Source: CAZBSE01 sp964494385
GTDB lineage: Bacteria > Actinomycetota > Humimicrobiia > Humimicrobiales > Humimicrobiaceae
Direction: 5' to 3'
NCBI GenBank assembly: GCA_964494385.1
Contig: CAZBSE010000038.1
Span: 1-8,780 of the forward strand
Length of the DNA: 8,780 nt
Under the pieces are notes generated by a model. That model saw only the letters and a list, made by a program, of their open reading frames with translations. It was not told where the DNA came from and did no database searches. Shown in pieces: positions 1-6,556 of this stretch. The position numbers and the translations under genes were made by a program. Position 1 is the stretch's first letter. Every line of letters starts with the position of its first letter.

Positions 1-18
1 TAATCAGGACTTTACAGA

Positions 19-1095
19 TTAATCCAGGAGGAAATCTTTTAGTGAGCTATTATTCCTGGTATTTCGTAATTTGTACAGTGCCTTAAATTCGATCTGCCTT
101 ATCCGCTCCCTGGTCAGGTTGAACTCTCTGCCGACTTCTTCCAGCGTTCTGGGATGGCCGTCCTGAAGCCCATATCTTAATTTGATAATCCTTCTTTCCC
201 GATCCTTTAAAGTGTTCAGAACTATTTGCAGATGTTTCTGGAGCATGGAAAAGGTTGCTGCATCAGAAGGTGCTTCAACATCCGAATCCTCTATAAAATC
301 GCTAAGATGGGTTTCTTCATCACTGCCTATCGGAGCATCAAGCGACATTGTTTCCTGGGCTATTTTTTTAATTTCCCTGACCCTGTTTACTGTAATATTT
401 AACAATTTTGCAATTTCTTCGGAATCAGGCTCTCTGTTGAGTTTTTGAAGAAGACGTCTTCTAATACGGATATACTTGTTAATATTTTCTACCATATGTA
501 CCGGAATCCTGATTATTCTTGCCTGGTCCGCTATGGCTCTTGCCACAGCTTGTCTTATCCACCAGGTTGCATAAGTCGAAAATTTAAAACCCTTTCTATA
601 ATCATATTTATCCACAGCTCTCATAAGTCCCAGGTTTCCTTCCTGGATAAGGTCTAAAAACACCATGCCTCTGCTGACATATTTTTTAGCTATACTTACA
701 ACCAGCCTCAGGTTTGCTTCAATAAGCCTGCTTTTTGCAGACATGTCTCCTTTTTTTATTTTTTTGGCAAGTTGGATCTCTTCACTGGCAGTTAAAAGCC
801 TTACTTTACTAATTTCCTTAAAATACATTTTTACAGGGTCGTCGATGAAAGGTTTTATAGCCTGCCTACTCTTGGCTTTTCGGGATTCTGTATTCTTTTT
901 AACCTGAACATCAATTTCTGTTTTGTCTTCCAGGCTGTCCGTGAGATCATATATATCATCTATAAGATCTTTTTTGTCTTTTAAGTCTGCTTTTTTTATA
1001 TTTTTAATAATTTCACTGCCGGTAAATATTTGTTCTCTTTTATTTTTTTCTAAGACTTCTGTATTATTTACTTTGCAGCTGTTTTTTAACGTCAA
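19..1095 (-). CDS. RNA polymerase sigma factor, sigma-70 family, primary (RpoD/SigA) type
   Basis: A 358-residue sigma factor that would direct core RNA polymerase to -35/-10 promoters. Region 1.2 is at about residues 85-117 (DDPVKMYFKEI). Region 2 is at about 122-192, with the primary-type core DLIQEGNLGLMRAVDKYDY and the -10-reading FSTYATWWIRQA. Region 3 is at about 193-275. Region 4 is at about 285-345, with a helix-turn-helix near 317-342 (TLEEVGREFNLTRERIRQIE) and a typical RpoD tail, LKDFLLD. The first 80 residues are charged and show no region 1.1, as in short SigA proteins. The start is TTG, with GAGG about 10 nt upstream; the next Met is inside region 1.2, so a later start is unlikely. 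It lies 27 bp behind the radical SAM gene rather than behind dnaG. Region 4.2 carries Phe336 and Tyr341 where Ala and Arg are usual, so it could be a primary-like paralog rather than the housekeeping factor. Confidence 0.93.
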   Translation of the reverse strand: MTLKNSCKVNNTEVLEKNKREQIFTGSEIIKNIKKADLKDKKDLIDDIYDLTDSLEDKTEIDVQVKKNTESRKAKSRQAIKPFIDDPVKMYFKEISKVRLLTASEEIQLAKKIKKGDMSAKSRLIEANLRLVVSIAKKYVSRGMVFLDLIQEGNLGLMRAVDKYDYRKGFKFSTYATWWIRQAVARAIADQARIIRIPVHMVENINKYIRIRRRLLQKLNREPDSEEIAKLLNITVNRVREIKKIAQETMSLDAPIGSDEETHLSDFIEDSDVEAPSDAATFSMLQKHLQIVLNTLKDRERRIIKLRYGLQDGHPRTLEEVGREFNLTRERIRQIEFKALYKLRNTRNNSSLKDFLLD

Positions 1096-1122
1096 ATTTT
1101 TCCAGCCTCTCTGTGTATAAAA

Positions 1123-2640
1123 TTAACTCTCTCTATAATAAGAATTATACTGGTTTCCCCATGCAAGTGTTTTAAAATGCAGAAGTCCCAGCGGCAAACC
1201 TACCGCGTAAGGTAAAAGTGCCGGTCTTCTAAATAAACTCCAAAAAATCAACTTCCAGTAGTAATGTCTTCCTTTTTCCTTAATACCCAGAAACCATAAT
1301 GAAGAAAACAAACCCCTAATATGATAAAAACGCACTTTTGGCGGTTTTACTTTTTTGGGTCTATATTCGCTTAAAAATGTTTTTATTCTTTCAAAAAAAT
1401 ATTTTGGCGAATAAATGGTTCTCAGTACCTGCCAATAACCATCTATAAGTGTGTCAGGATTCATTATTGGAATAAAATTTAATTCGGATAGCTCAGAATT
1501 ATTTCCATTTCCGCTTTTTTTATTATCTATTAACCTGTGGGATTTTTTCAGCCTTTCATGCAGTCTGCTTTTAGGTGAGACATTAAGAAGCCCTACCATT
1601 GCTGCAACAATTCCGCTTTTCTGAATGAAATCGATTTGATTTTGAAACACAGTATCCTTATCGCTGTCAAAACCAAGGATAAATCCTGCATTGACTTCAA
1701 AGCCCATATTTTGAATTTTTTTAACGGACTTAAGCAGGTTCCTGTTCTTATTATGGTATTTGCCGCATTCTTCGAGACCATCAGGATCAGGAGTTTCTAT
1801 ACCAACAAAAACCGTAGAAAACCCGGCACCTGTCATTAGTTTCATCAACTCCGGGTCATCTGATAGATTAATCGACACCTGGGTGCTTAAGATAAATGGA
1901 TATTTTCTTTCTTTTTGCCATTCTATAATTGCCGGCAGAATTTTATTTTTAAGTACAGATTTATTTCCTATAAGATTATCATCAACAAAGAATACACCGG
2001 CCCTCCAGCCAAGTTTATAGACTGATTCAAGTTCGGCGGTTATCTGTTCCTTGCTTTTTATGCGGGGAATTCTTCCGTTAAGCTGAACAACGTCACAAAA
2101 TTCACAGTTAAAGGGACAGCCTCTGGAAAGTTGTATGCATACCGAATTGTAGTAAGATAAATTTATAAGGTCCCATTCTGGTATGGGAGCTTTTCGTATA
2201 GCAGGGAATTCTTTCATAGAGTATATCTTCTTGAGAGTTTTATTTTCCATGTCTTTTATGAGAGCAGGAATTATTTCCTCCGATTCTCCTAAAACCATAG
2301 TATCTATATTAGAAAATTCCTCCCAGCCCGTTGTAAAAAGGGATCCGCCTGCAATAACAGTCTTTCCGATTTGCTGTACTTTATTTACTAATTTCTTTGT
2401 GGATCTTTTCTGACCTACTATTGCGCTTATCAGCACATAGTCTGCCCACTTTATGTGTTCTTCTTTTAAGATTTCACAATTCATATCAACTAATTTTTTC
2501 TCCCAATGGTTTGGAAGCATTGCTGCGACAGTTAAGAGCCCAAGTGGGGGGTAGGCAGCTTTCTTACCCAATAATCTTAAGACTTTTTTTACATTCCAGA
2601 AAGTATCTTCATATTCTGGATAAATAAGTAAAAGTTTCAT
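1123..2640 (-). CDS. B12-binding-domain radical SAM protein, DUF4070-type
   Basis: A 505-residue radical SAM enzyme of unknown substrate. An N-terminal Rossmann-like cobalamin-binding-type domain (residues 1-140, opening MKLLLIYPEYE, with VIAGGSLFTT at about 95-104) precedes the radical SAM core. The [4Fe-4S] motif is C175-x3-C179-x2-C182 in RGCPFNCEFCDVV. The stretch NGRIPRIKSKEQITAEL followed by FFVDDNLIGNK (about 217-227) is typical of the subfamily with a C-terminal DUF4070 domain, which also includes the hopanoid methylase HpnP. The B12 domain lacks the DxHxxG lower-ligand motif, which is usual for these enzymes. The C-terminus (about 435-490) is basic and hydrophobic, suggesting membrane association or a lipid-like substrate (inference). 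The ATG start has AAGAAGGTG just upstream. It probably shares a transcript with the sigma factor 27 bp downstream. No hopanoid or lipid genes are in view to fix a role. Confidence 0.88.
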   Translation of the reverse strand: MKLLLIYPEYEDTFWNVKKVLRLLGKKAAYPPLGLLTVAAMLPNHWEKKLVDMNCEILKEEHIKWADYVLISAIVGQKRSTKKLVNKVQQIGKTVIAGGSLFTTGWEEFSNIDTMVLGESEEIIPALIKDMENKTLKKIYSMKEFPAIRKAPIPEWDLINLSYYNSVCIQLSRGCPFNCEFCDVVQLNGRIPRIKSKEQITAELESVYKLGWRAGVFFVDDNLIGNKSVLKNKILPAIIEWQKERKYPFILSTQVSINLSDDPELMKLMTGAGFSTVFVGIETPDPDGLEECGKYHNKNRNLLKSVKKIQNMGFEVNAGFILGFDSDKDTVFQNQIDFIQKSGIVAAMVGLLNVSPKSRLHERLKKSHRLIDNKKSGNGNNSELSELNFIPIMNPDTLIDGYWQVLRTIYSPKYFFERIKTFLSEYRPKKVKPPKVRFYHIRGLFSSLWFLGIKEKGRHYYWKLIFWSLFRRPALLPYAVGLPLGLLHFKTLAWGNQYNSYYRES

Positions 2641-2668
2641 TACACCTTCTTTTTATTTGTTATATAGA

Positions 2669-2705
2669 AATGATTTGTTGTTTAGCTTACAAACAGCAAA
2701 TCATT
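2669..2705. other. 15-bp inverted repeat (hairpin) upstream of the radical SAM gene
   Basis: The arms AATGATTTGTTGTTT (2669-2683) and AAACAGCAAATCATT (2691-2705) pair over 15 positions around a 7-nt loop; one position is a G-T wobble on the plus strand or A-C mismatch on the minus. It lies about 30 nt upstream of the radical SAM start codon. No T-tract follows on either strand, so it is not a textbook intrinsic terminator. It could be a leader structure, a protein-binding inverted repeat, or part of a two-hairpin terminator. Confidence 0.6.
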
Positions 2706-2718
2706 ATTCTGAAGAATT

Positions 2719-2760
2719 AAAGCTACATACAGATTCCCTAAAGAACCTGAATGCAGCTTT
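2719..2760 (-). terminator. Hairpin, probable terminator of the RRM gene
   Basis: The outer arms AAAGCTGCAT and ATGTAGCTTT (minus strand) give 10 pairs. After one mismatch a further 7 pairs (CAGGTTC with GAATCTG) close a 6-nt loop. It begins 6 nt after the RRM stop codon and is followed on the minus strand by the moderately T-rich TTTAATTCTT. Two positions pair as G-U only in minus-strand RNA and are A-C mismatches in plus-strand RNA, supporting function in the minus-strand transcript. Confidence 0.6.
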
Positions 2761-2766
2761 TATTAT

Positions 2767-3033
2767 TTAATATCTTCTGAAGTTTCTATCTGGTCTGCTT
2801 TTTTGCGGATGAGCTTCGTTAACTCTTAAAGTTCTTCCTTCGAAATCTGAACCATCCAGAGCTTCTTTTGCTTTTTCGGCTTCTTCTGCAGTTGCCATCT
2901 CAACAAATCCGAAACCTTTATTCCCGATTACACTGGCGCTTTTAACCTCGCCAAATTGGGAAAAAAGTTTTTCCAATTGAGAATCAACTGTAGAATAGCT
3001 GAAATTGCCCACGTATAGTTTACTACTTTGCAT
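2767..3033 (-). CDS. Small RRM-type RNA-binding protein
   Basis: An 88-residue protein consisting of one RNA recognition motif and a short basic tail. RNP2 is LYVGNF (residues 6-11) and RNP1 is KGFGFVEM (39-46); the aromatic residues of both motifs, which stack on RNA bases, are present. The domain ends near VNEAHP (about 71-76) and the tail is QKSRPDRNFRRY. Length and tail match the bacterial single-RRM family, best known from cyanobacteria, where several members are cold-inducible and bind RNA. The start is firm: ATG at 3031-3033 is preceded by a near-perfect AAGGAGGT (plus strand 3038-3045). The frame stays open upstream into the MATE gene, but that extension has no RRM-family sequence. 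It has its own promoter (3155-3183), a leader of about 115 nt and a terminator-like hairpin downstream. Confidence 0.93.
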   Translation of the reverse strand: MQSSKLYVGNFSYSTVDSQLEKLFSQFGEVKSASVIGNKGFGFVEMATAEEAEKAKEALDGSDFEGRTLRVNEAHPQKSRPDRNFRRY

Positions 3034-3049
3034 ATTTACCTCCTTAAAT

Positions 3050-3080
3050 AATATTATTTCCCTACAAGCTTGATAATATT
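3050..3080 (-). promoter_or_regulatory. AT-rich leader hairpin just upstream of the RRM ribosome binding site
   Basis: Perfect 8-bp arms, AATATTAT (3050-3057) and ATAATATT (3073-3080), enclose a 15-nt loop. The structure ends 4 nt before the AAGGAGGT ribosome binding site, inside the predicted leader. The stem is all A-U and so weak and temperature-sensitive. A role in controlling translation is inference. Confidence 0.35.
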
Positions 3081-3154
3081 TCTTTTGGAGAGGCAGAAGA
3101 AAGTAACAAACCCCGCTCTTAATTAAAATATCATTAAACAAAAGAGAGAACACA

Positions 3155-3183
3155 AGTGTATTCTTAATTATAAAGAATGTCAA
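3155..3183 (-). promoter_or_regulatory. Predicted promoter for the RRM gene
   Basis: On the minus strand a consensus -35 TTGACA (plus 3178-3183) is followed by a 17-bp spacer and a -10-like TACACT (3155-3160, 4 of 6 matches). Transcription would begin near 3148, giving a leader of about 115 nt before the RRM start. It lies in the gap after the MATE stop codon, so the RRM gene need not depend on the marR-MATE operon. Confidence 0.55.
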
Positions 3184-3212
3184 ATTAAATTTCCGGCCGG
3201 CAGGCTGATTTT

Positions 3213-4586
3213 TTATAATGTTGCATTTTCGGCCGCAAGCTGCAGTTTGTTGATTTCTACTATTTCTTTTCTCAAAAAGATTGCAGTTACAATTATTGCA
3301 AGTAAATCCGCTATCGGAAAGGCAATCCATATACCGGTCGTGTCCAGAAAAACCGGCAGTATAAATATAAGTGGTATAAGAAAGAGGATCTGCCTTGACA
3401 TGGATAAAATTATTGAGGGCATGGCTTTCCCGATTGACTGGAAAAAGGCAGCTCCTATAATCTGAAAACCTACGATAGGCAAGAATATAACCAGCATTCT
3501 TAAAGGGAAAATACCGTTTCTAATGAGCTCATGGTCATTGCTGAAAATTCTCAGGATAAAACCCGGAACTGCCATAAGGATGATAAAGAAAAATAGGCCG
3601 ATTAATGCTGTGGTGAGAATCGATATCTTTAACGATTCTTTTACCCTTTTATTTCTTTTTGCGCCATAATTAAAACCGATTATTGGCTGGACCCCGGCTA
3701 CAATTCCAAAGAAAGGCATGGATATAAACATTATAATTCTGTTGAGCACGCTATAAATAGCAATTCCCAGGTCCCCGCTGTAAAATTTAAGAGAATTATT
3801 TATTATAATGGTCAGGAAACTAAGGCTTACCTGTCTGATAAAAGAAGGAAACCCCAATCTCAGTATTTCCTTTAGAATAAGAAAGTCGGGCTTCATGTGA
3901 CGTATCTTTATGGATAATATGCTTTTACCTCTAAGATAATAAACCAATACGAAAATAAATCCTGCAGACTGCGAGGCAACGGTGGCGATTGCGGCACCTC
4001 TGATTCCGAGGCCGAGTCCAAAAATTAATATGGGATCAAGTATTATATTCAATCCTGTTGCCAGGAGTAATGTAAACATGGCGATTTTTGCTTCGCCTTC
4101 GGCTCTTATAAGATTATTTGCAGTGACCAGCAAGGGAAATATTATAAATCCGAAAGCTACTATGGAAAGATATTCTCTGGCAAAAGGAATTATGTTTTCA
4201 GTTGCACCGAATAATTTTAGGATAGCATCCCCGAAGATAAAGGTTATTGCAGATATAATGATTCCAAGTATCAGTACTGCAAAAAAAGAGTTGCCCGCGG
4301 CTATGCTTGCTCTTTTATAATCTTTTTTCCCCAGGCTTCTGGAGATAATAGATGCAGAACCCAATCCTATAAGCTGTGCCACGGCCATGACTATAATCTG
4401 GATAGGGAACACAATGCCTATTCCCGCAATAGCCAGTGTTCCGACACCGCGTCCGATGAAGATGGTGTCTACTATATTGTACAGGGAGTTGGATATCATC
4501 CCGATAGTTGCAGGGATAGCCAGCTTTGCCAGAAGCGGGCCAATTTTTTTATTTCTTAAATCAATTAAGTTCCTGTTATTGTCCAA
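3213..4586 (-). CDS. MATE-family multidrug efflux transporter (MepA-like)
   Basis: A 457-residue inner-membrane protein of about 12 hydrophobic segments, the usual MATE length. These pumps export cationic drugs and other compounds in exchange for Na+ or H+. Family signatures are visible in both halves: NSLYNIVDTIFIGRGVG (33-49), NNLIRAEGEAKIAM (157-170) and LNIILDPILIFGLGLGIRG (179-197) in the first; GVQPIIGFNYGAKR (298-311) and FQSIGKAMPS (382-391) in the second. The start is TTG at 4586. Its ribosome binding site AAGG directly overlaps the stop codon of the upstream MarR gene (TATAAGG), so translation of the two is probably coupled. The alternative Met30 would cut into the first membrane segment. 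The marR-MATE order matches mepR-mepA of Staphylococcus aureus. The substrate cannot be read from the sequence. Confidence 0.93.
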   Translation of the reverse strand: MDNNRNLIDLRNKKIGPLLAKLAIPATIGMISNSLYNIVDTIFIGRGVGTLAIAGIGIVFPIQIIVMAVAQLIGLGSASIISRSLGKKDYKRASIAAGNSFFAVLILGIIISAITFIFGDAILKLFGATENIIPFAREYLSIVAFGFIIFPLLVTANNLIRAEGEAKIAMFTLLLATGLNIILDPILIFGLGLGIRGAAIATVASQSAGFIFVLVYYLRGKSILSIKIRHMKPDFLILKEILRLGFPSFIRQVSLSFLTIIINNSLKFYSGDLGIAIYSVLNRIIMFISMPFFGIVAGVQPIIGFNYGAKRNKRVKESLKISILTTALIGLFFFIILMAVPGFILRIFSNDHELIRNGIFPLRMLVIFLPIVGFQIIGAAFFQSIGKAMPSIILSMSRQILFLIPLIFILPVFLDTTGIWIAFPIADLLAIIVTAIFLRKEIVEINKLQLAAENATL

Positions 4587-4596
4587 TTAAATTACC

Positions 4597-5040
4597 TTAT
4601 AGCTTCTCCGATATTTTTTCCAGAATGTCAAGGGTGTTAAAAAAGATATTTCTGTCTTTGGCGGTAAGGTTCTTAATCTTTTTTAGGGCCGTGGCTTCAA
4701 CCAGCAGGTCCAGATTCTGCATGAATTTCTTACCTTTTAGGGTTAGACAGACTATAATCTTTCTTCTGTCTTTTATGTCGAACTTCCTGCAGACGTATTC
4801 TTTTTCAATAAGGTTATCTATCACAGTGGTAAGGCTGCCCATTTTTATATCAATTTTTTTACAAAGGCAGCTCATACTTTTTTCCCCTTCCACATGTATA
4901 TTCAGCAGTGCTATGAATTCCGATCTTTTTATATCATGTTTTCTCAGTTCACGTATTAGTTCTTCCGTAAGTTTATCCTTTACGCTAAACAGGGTATTTA
5001 AGATTTTGTGTAAAAAACTCAAACCTTTTTTATCATACAT
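4597..5040 (-). CDS. MarR-family transcriptional regulator
   Basis: A 147-residue winged-helix regulator, normal length for the family, which acts as a homodimer and usually releases DNA when it binds a small molecule. The helix-turn-helix spans about residues 56-82 (SMSCLCKKIDIKMGSLTTVI, then DNLIEKEY). The wing carries the hallmark DIKDRRKIIVCLT (88-100), with the conserved D-x-R-R. Helices for dimerisation are at both ends. The ATG start has GAGG 8 nt upstream. It is the first gene of an operon with the MATE pump, only 10 bp away, and very likely represses its own promoter and the pump (inference from context). Repeated TTTAGA motifs and a 12-bp palindrome in its promoter are candidate operators. 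Confidence 0.92.
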   Translation of the reverse strand: MYDKKGLSFLHKILNTLFSVKDKLTEELIRELRKHDIKRSEFIALLNIHVEGEKSMSCLCKKIDIKMGSLTTVIDNLIEKEYVCRKFDIKDRRKIIVCLTLKGKKFMQNLDLLVEATALKKIKNLTAKDRNIFFNTLDILEKISEKL

Positions 5041-5056
5041 ATTCTTACCCTCATAC

Positions 5057-5127
5057 TTTAGATTTCAAATATTTAGAATTCTAAGCATAACTCAGCATAA
5101 TGTCAAGTATTATTTAGATGATTTAGA
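5057..5127. promoter_or_regulatory. Candidate MarR operator region: palindrome and repeats
   Basis: A perfect 12-bp palindrome, TTAGAATTCTAA (5073-5084), covers the -10 box. AGCATAA occurs twice, at 5084-5090 and 5094-5100, exactly 10 bp (one helical turn) apart in the spacer. TTTAGA occurs at 5057, 5072, 5113 and 5122. TTTAGAT resembles the GTTAGAT element reported for S. aureus MepR operators. All overlap or flank the promoter, where a repressor would act. Confidence 0.45.
5078..5106 (-). promoter_or_regulatory. Predicted promoter for the marR-MATE operon
   Basis: On the minus strand a consensus TTGACA (plus 5101-5106), a 17-bp spacer and TAGAAT (5078-5083, 5 of 6 matches) form a strong primary-sigma promoter. 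Transcription would start about 30 nt before the MarR start codon. A promoter this strong usually needs a repressor, consistent with MarR autoregulation. Confidence 0.75.
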
Positions 5128-5280
5128 AGGACCGTAAAACCGGGATTATAAACATGGACCGGACTGCACCAATTAGGTCAGTTTATATCATTGCTGAAGA
5201 CAGCGAATATATACGGGCTTAGCCGGCTTTGTCTCATTCTTTAATGAAAACGGAATAATATTTAAATCTCTGGTTTCATG
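5103..5280 (-). pseudogene. Decayed rhodanese-like gene fragment, homologous to the gene at 8458-8780
   Basis: Two blocks match the intact rhodanese gene further right on the same strand: 5175-5205 against 8569-8599 (25 of 31 bases) and 5132-5164 against 8493-8525 (27 of 33). ATGATTTA at 5118-5125 matches 8479-8486 in register. Read on the minus strand the relic gives AVFSNDIN-stop-P, then SPVHVYNPGF and LNH, against AVVYSNDIDCP, GPVYNYNPSF and VNH. The Cys codon TGT has become TGA, and 33 nt (11 codons) are missing between the blocks. Upstream, in another frame, HETRDLNIIPF resembles the rhodanese HIxGAxxIP segment, which implies a frameshift near the active-site loop; this part is less certain. 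The relic's last stop codon lies inside the MarR -35 box. Confidence 0.7.
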
Positions 5281-5393
5281 GAATTTAAATTTTAAGTATT
5301 TCCGGTTTATGATATAAAAAAAATTTTAATTATTTGTTTAAAGGTCTATTATTAAAAACTGAGCTCTATATGTTATTATTATATTCCTGGTAA
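5281..5393. other. AT-rich intergenic DNA
   Basis: Very AT-rich, with no convincing gene on either strand. It may include the eroded 5' part of the rhodanese relic, but similarity is too weak to claim. The plus-strand dehydrogenase promoter begins immediately to its right. Confidence 0.4.
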
Positions 5394-5423
5394 TTGAAAA
5401 TAAATGGCAAATGCAAGTAGAAT
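5394..5423 (+). promoter_or_regulatory. Predicted promoter for the dehydrogenase-kinase pair
   Basis: TTGAAA (5394-5399), an 18-bp spacer and TAGAAT (5418-5423) each match consensus at 5 of 6 positions. Transcription would start near 5430, giving a short leader to the start codon at 5459. No operator symmetry is obvious. Confidence 0.5.
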
Positions 5424-5458
5424 ATATTTGTAAGATATTTTAAGAAGGAGTGTTTTTA

Positions 5459-6469
5459 ATGAAAGCTGCGGTTATTGACAAGCCGGGTAAAATTTCTGTT
5501 AAGAATATGCCCTATCCCAAACCGGAAAAAGGTGAGGTCACCATACAGGTTAAAAACTGCGGGATTTGCGCCACAGATTTCCATATTTATCACGGTACTT
5601 TTATAGGGACTTATCCGATTATTCCCGGGCATGAGATTTCCGGCATTGTGGCTGAGCTGGGTCCGGATACTTCAGAACTGGAAGTTGGTACCAGAGTTAC
5701 GGTTGATCCGGGTATTTACTGCGGTAATTGTTACTTCTGTAAAACAAATCGCGGTAACCACTGTCAAAACTGGCAGGGATTGGGTACTACAAGGAATGGT
5801 GGTTTTGCTGAATATATAGCAGTTCCTTATAAAAATATTTATAAAATTCCGGATAATATGTCTTTTGCAGAAGCTGCTTTTATCGAGCCGGTATCCTGTA
5901 TAAACTATGGGCTCAGAAGATTAAAAATAGCTAACGGCGATAACGTCTTGATATTCGGGGCCGGTTCCATAGGATTACAAATGGCCCAGCTGGTTCAGTG
6001 TGGCAACGCTGCATCTGTTACTATAACGGATATTAAATCGTCACTTTTGAAACTGGCCAAATCATTGGGTATAAGCAGGACGGTATTGGCCGATGAAAAA
6101 CAGTCCCGGATCCTGAAGGACATTGCACCTCTTGGATTTGATATTGTCATAGATGCAACGGGTATAGCAAAAGTGGCAGAAAAAACCATCGAGTATGTTA
6201 AGAATACCGGTAAAATTATGTTTTTCGGTGTTTGCCCGCCGGAAGATAAGATTAAAATCAAACCATTTGAAATCTATAGGCGTGACCTTGAGATTTATGG
6301 TTCCTTTGCGTTATGTTACACTTTTTATCCTGCACTTGATCTTCTAAAAAATAAAATATTAAGGGTAAAGCCGCTTATTTCTGATTATGTTTGTCTGGAT
6401 GATTTACCTATGGTATTTCAATCAAAAAATTTTAAAAGAGACAGTATAAAAATAATGCTTGAAGTTTAA
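5459..6469 (+). CDS. Zinc-dependent medium-chain alcohol/polyol dehydrogenase
   Basis: A 336-residue cytoplasmic oxidoreductase of the medium-chain (MDR) family, in the sorbitol/arabinitol/threonine dehydrogenase group, interconverting a secondary alcohol and a ketone with NAD(P). Catalytic zinc ligands are Cys37 (in CGICATD), His58-Glu59 (GHE) and Glu143 (FIEP). The structural zinc site is complete: Cys88, 91, 94 and 102. The Rossmann motif is GAGSIG (167-172). Asp191 at the end of the second strand (VTITD) favours NAD+ over NADP+. ATG at 5459 was chosen because AAGAAGGAG (5442-5450) lies 8 nt upstream; a GTG at 5450 overlaps that site and would add only three residues. The sugar kinase downstream suggests a polyol substrate such as sorbitol, mannitol or arabinitol (inference). 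Confidence 0.92.
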   Translation: MKAAVIDKPGKISVKNMPYPKPEKGEVTIQVKNCGICATDFHIYHGTFIGTYPIIPGHEISGIVAELGPDTSELEVGTRVTVDPGIYCGNCYFCKTNRGNHCQNWQGLGTTRNGGFAEYIAVPYKNIYKIPDNMSFAEAAFIEPVSCINYGLRRLKIANGDNVLIFGAGSIGLQMAQLVQCGNAASVTITDIKSSLLKLAKSLGISRTVLADEKQSRILKDIAPLGFDIVIDATGIAKVAEKTIEYVKNTGKIMFFGVCPPEDKIKIKPFEIYRRDLEIYGSFALCYTFYPALDLLKNKILRVKPLISDYVCLDDLPMVFQSKNFKRDSIKIMLEV

Positions 6470-6556
6470 CTTTTAAAACCTAAATAAAAGCTTAAAATGC
6501 CGTTTGACTCGTCAGCCTATAAAGGGAAGAGGTAATAAATATATTTAACCGGTGGT
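6470..6556 (+). other. Gap between dehydrogenase and kinase genes
   Basis: 87 bp with no strong hairpin or promoter, so co-transcription is plausible. It contains AGAGG (6528-6532), a good ribosome binding site, but it is 24 nt from the kinase ATG. The only triplet at normal spacing in the kinase frame is ATA (6539), just after an in-frame TAA. Confidence 0.4.

Noticed and set aside
2641..2766. Cobalamin riboswitch upstream of the B12-type radical SAM gene
   Set aside because: The gap is too short and lacks B12-box-like sequence; only the two simple hairpins are present.
3034..3330. Upstream extension of the RRM frame to a 187-residue protein
   Set aside because: It overlaps the 3' end of the MATE gene and has no RRM-family sequence; a near-perfect ribosome binding site precedes the ATG at 3031-3033.
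3982..4320. 112-codon plus-strand open frame inside the MATE gene
   Set aside because: Antisense shadow of the transporter; composition mirrors its hydrophobic codons.
4526..5137. 203-codon plus-strand open frame across the MarR gene
   Set aside because: It is antisense to a clear MarR gene, with a low-complexity Ser/Phe/Leu-rich product and no family resemblance.
5450..5458. GTG start for the dehydrogenase
   Set aside because: It overlaps the AAGAAGGAG ribosome binding site; family proteins begin at MKAAV, matching the ATG at 5459.
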